The notes below the pieces were generated by a model. That model searched no databases. It was not told where the DNA came from and worked only from the letters and a program-made list of their open reading frames with translations. A DNA stretch of 6,560 nt from Chloroflexota bacterium (GTDB lineage Bacteria; Chloroflexota; Limnocylindria; QHBO01): assembly GCA_013820865.1 (NCBI GenBank), contig JACDHU010000101.1, positions 1 through 6,560 of the forward strand, read 5' to 3'. The position numbers and the translations under genes were made by a program. Within the stretch, counting starts at the first letter, position 1. Each line of letters opens with the position of its first letter. Shown here piece by piece: positions 5,050 to 6,560 of the stretch.

Positions 5050-5828
5050 ACGACGAGCAGCTGATCCTCGTCGAGCGCCAACCGGAGCAGCGCACGGCCC
5101 TCGTTCGCTTGAACCGGCCGAAGCAGCTCAACGCGCTCAACGGTGCGGTCATGGACGCACTCTGCGCCGCGCTGGAGGAACTGGACCGCGACGATGAGGT
5201 GCGCGCCATCGTCGTCACCGGCAACGAGCGTGCGTTCGCCGCCGGCGCCGACATCGGCGAGATGGCCAGCGCCACACCGATTGACATGCTCATCACCAAC
5301 CGCATCGGCCAATGGGATCGAATCCGGAAGATCACGAAGCCGGTGATCGCCGCGGTCAATGGCTGGGCGCTGGGTGGCGGCTGTGAGCTGGCGATGACGC
5401 TGGACCTGATCGTCGCCGGCGAGGGCGCGAAGTTCGGCCAGCCGGAGATCGGCATCGGTGTCATTCCCGGCGCCGGCGGGACCCAGCGACTCACGCGCGC
5501 CATCGGCAAGTCAAAGGCCATGGAGATGGTGTTGACCGGTGAGCCGATCACCGCCGCCCAAGCCGAACGCGCGGGGTTGGTCGCGCGCGTCACCCAGGAC
5601 GAGCTCTGCGTCGAGGATGCCCTTGCACTGGCGGCGGCCATCGCCACGAAGTCACCGCTGGCGCTTCGCCTGGCGAAGGAGGCGGTCAACGCGGCCTACG
5701 AGATGAGCCTGACAGATGCGCTCGCCCACGAGCGCCGCCTCTTCTATCTCCTGTTCGCGAGCGACGACCAGAAGGAGGGCATGGCCGCCTTCCTCGAGAA
5801 GCGCACCCCCGACTTCACTGGTCGATAG
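5046..5828 (+). CDS. Enoyl-CoA hydratase (crotonase), canonical
   Basis: 260 residues, the usual length for a soluble enoyl-CoA hydratase, which adds water to trans-2-enoyl-CoA in beta-oxidation and related pathways. It carries LNRPKQLNALN (22-32), the first oxyanion segment AFAAGADIGEM (63-73), ALGGGCELAM (108-117) with catalytic E114, and FGQPEIGIGVIPGAGGTQRL (130-149) with the second catalytic glutamate E134. With both glutamates present, hydratase activity is expected, not the isomerase or hydrolase variants. The C-terminal trimerisation region ends in EKRTPDFTGR, also typical. The start is ATG 5046 with AGGAGG 8 bases upstream. The stop TAG shares its last base with the GTG of the acetyltransferase gene. 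In short-chain specificity and operon setting it resembles phenylacetate- or butanoate-type hydratases, but the exact substrate cannot be read from sequence. It probably acts next to the zinc-ribbon crotonase. Confidence 0.95.
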   Translation: MNDEQLILVERQPEQRTALVRLNRPKQLNALNGAVMDALCAALEELDRDDEVRAIVVTGNERAFAAGADIGEMASATPIDMLITNRIGQWDRIRKITKPVIAAVNGWALGGGCELAMTLDLIVAGEGAKFGQPEIGIGVIPGAGGTQRLTRAIGKSKAMEMVLTGEPITAAQAERAGLVARVTQDELCVEDALALAAAIATKSPLALRLAKEAVNAAYEMSLTDALAHERRLFYLLFASDDQKEGMAAFLEKRTPDFTGR

Positions 5829-6560
5829 TGACGCTCGGCAATCCGGACCGCCCGGTCGGCGGCCTGGCTGTCCCGCGACCGCCGGGCGTCGAGATTCGCC
5901 CGTTGGGGCGCAACGACTTCACCGATGCCCTGGCCATGGTGCGCGAGCTGTACGGGCTCGATCTCGACGCCGATCCCGAGCCGCATCGAGTGGTGTTCGA
6001 GACCCTGGTCAATGATGTCGACGCGGCGCCGTTCCTGGCTCTCGCTGACGGCGAGCCGGCCGGGCTCATCCTGTTCCGTTTCCGTCGACGGCTGAATCAT
6101 GCCACCTTCGAAGGATGGGTCAGCGACCTCGTGGTACGTGAGCGATATCGCGGTCGAGGGATCGGCCGCGCATTGCTCGCCTCGGTCATCGCCGAGTGGC
6201 GGCTGCGTGGTGGCCATCAGGTCATGCTCGAAGTCGGGTATGAGCGGACGGCCGCACGCGCGTTGTACGCGGCCACCGGATTCGGGGACATGGGCAAGTA
6301 CTTCGAGATGACGCCAATTCAGCCGCGCAGCCGCACGGCGACGGGCATTGAGGTGCGACAGATCGTCGCCGACGATGCTGACTTCGAAGCGGCCACGCGC
6401 CTCCTGGCCGAACTGGGTCGGCCCGCGCCGATTGAAGAGAAACTGCCGGCCCTGCGCCGGACGTATACGCAACATACCGGTCGCGCGGACACCGCGTCGA
6501 TGCTCGCGGTCCTCGATGGCACGCCGGTCGGATTCATCAGCCTCGAGTTCCGTCAACCGT
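5828..6560 (+). CDS. Tandem GNAT N-acetyltransferase, 3'-partial
   Basis: An open frame begins at GTG 5828 (TAGTG overlap with the hydratase stop) and runs 244 codons off the window. After a short Pro-rich leader, the first GNAT domain spans about residues 21-163: VEIRPLGRNDFTDALAMVREL at its start, LALADGEPAGLILFR in the middle strands, and the acetyl-CoA-binding motif A at VSDLVVRERYRGRGIGRALL (98-117; pyrophosphate loop R108-GRGIG), then ALYAATGF (145-152). A second domain starts at about 174 (IEVRQIVADDADFEAATRLL) and reaches its middle strand (MLAVLDGTPVGFISLEF) before the window ends; its motif A is outside. The acetyl acceptor is unknown. No clear ribosome site precedes the GTG, so translation probably depends on re-initiation after the hydratase. 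The long open frame on the opposite strand is a shadow of this gene. Confidence 0.88.
   Translation, partial: MTLGNPDRPVGGLAVPRPPGVEIRPLGRNDFTDALAMVRELYGLDLDADPEPHRVVFETLVNDVDAAPFLALADGEPAGLILFRFRRRLNHATFEGWVSDLVVRERYRGRGIGRALLASVIAEWRLRGGHQVMLEVGYERTAARALYAATGFGDMGKYFEMTPIQPRSRTATGIEVRQIVADDADFEAATRLLAELGRPAPIEEKLPALRRTYTQHTGRADTASMLAVLDGTPVGFISLEFRQP

Noticed and set aside
5744..6556. 270-codon open frame on the - strand
   Set aside because: It is antisense to the hydratase end and the tandem GNAT gene, whose motif A and family strands are clear on the + strand.
1..6560. CRISPR array, tRNA, insertion sequence or phage genes
   Set aside because: I saw no regularly spaced repeats, cloverleaf, transposase motifs or terminal inverted repeats.

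Overview
The window is high-GC, tightly packed bacterial DNA. It has overlapping stop/start codons, GTG starts and almost no intergenic space. A Get3/ArsA-type ATPase with an HSP20-like tail, a seven-iron ferredoxin, a tandem GNAT protein and a secreted protein ending in an LPDTA-type sorting signal together suggest a Gram-positive-like or monoderm high-GC lineage. Chloroflexota (Limnocylindria-like) is my first guess and Actinomycetota my second. This is inference from protein style; there is no rRNA or other phylogenetic marker here.

Region 1 (1-666, + strand) holds the 3' part of a gene for a secreted, probably wall-anchored protein. As given, its reading frame slips three times by one base each, in the same direction, so that the signal peptide, a Pro-punctuated helical stalk and the LPDTA/TM/Arg tail lie in frames 1, 3, 2 and then 1 again. 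It ends at a 15-bp hairpin (634-666) that separates it from the convergent operon.

Region 2 (676-3313, - strand) reads right to left. It contains a DapA/NAL-family aldolase, a 28-residue single-pass membrane peptide with a very strong ribosome binding site, an ArsA/Get3-family ATPase lacking metal-binding cysteines, and a 97-residue protein of unknown function whose start overlaps the ATPase stop (ATGA). The last three look like one small unit. The aldolase may be transcribed with them or separately.

Region 3 (3433-6560, + strand) is a compact operon divergent from the aldolase. It encodes a 7Fe ferredoxin, an EthD-family protein, a crotonase resembling 6-oxocyclohex-1-ene-1-carbonyl-CoA hydrolase with an added C-terminal zinc ribbon, a possible 37-codon bridging ORF, a canonical enoyl-CoA hydratase, and a tandem GNAT acetyltransferase that runs off the window. 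Starts and stops overlap or nearly touch throughout. The set looks like part of a CoA-thioester (ring or acyl) catabolic pathway with its own electron carrier. A near-perfect AT-rich dyad (4981-5010), placed between the two crotonases, is the best candidate regulatory site.

No RNA genes, CRISPR arrays, insertion sequences or attachment sites were seen. The points most worth a second look are the membrane-peptide/Get3-like/97-residue module, the zinc-ribbon crotonase, and the triple frame slip in the wall-protein gene.
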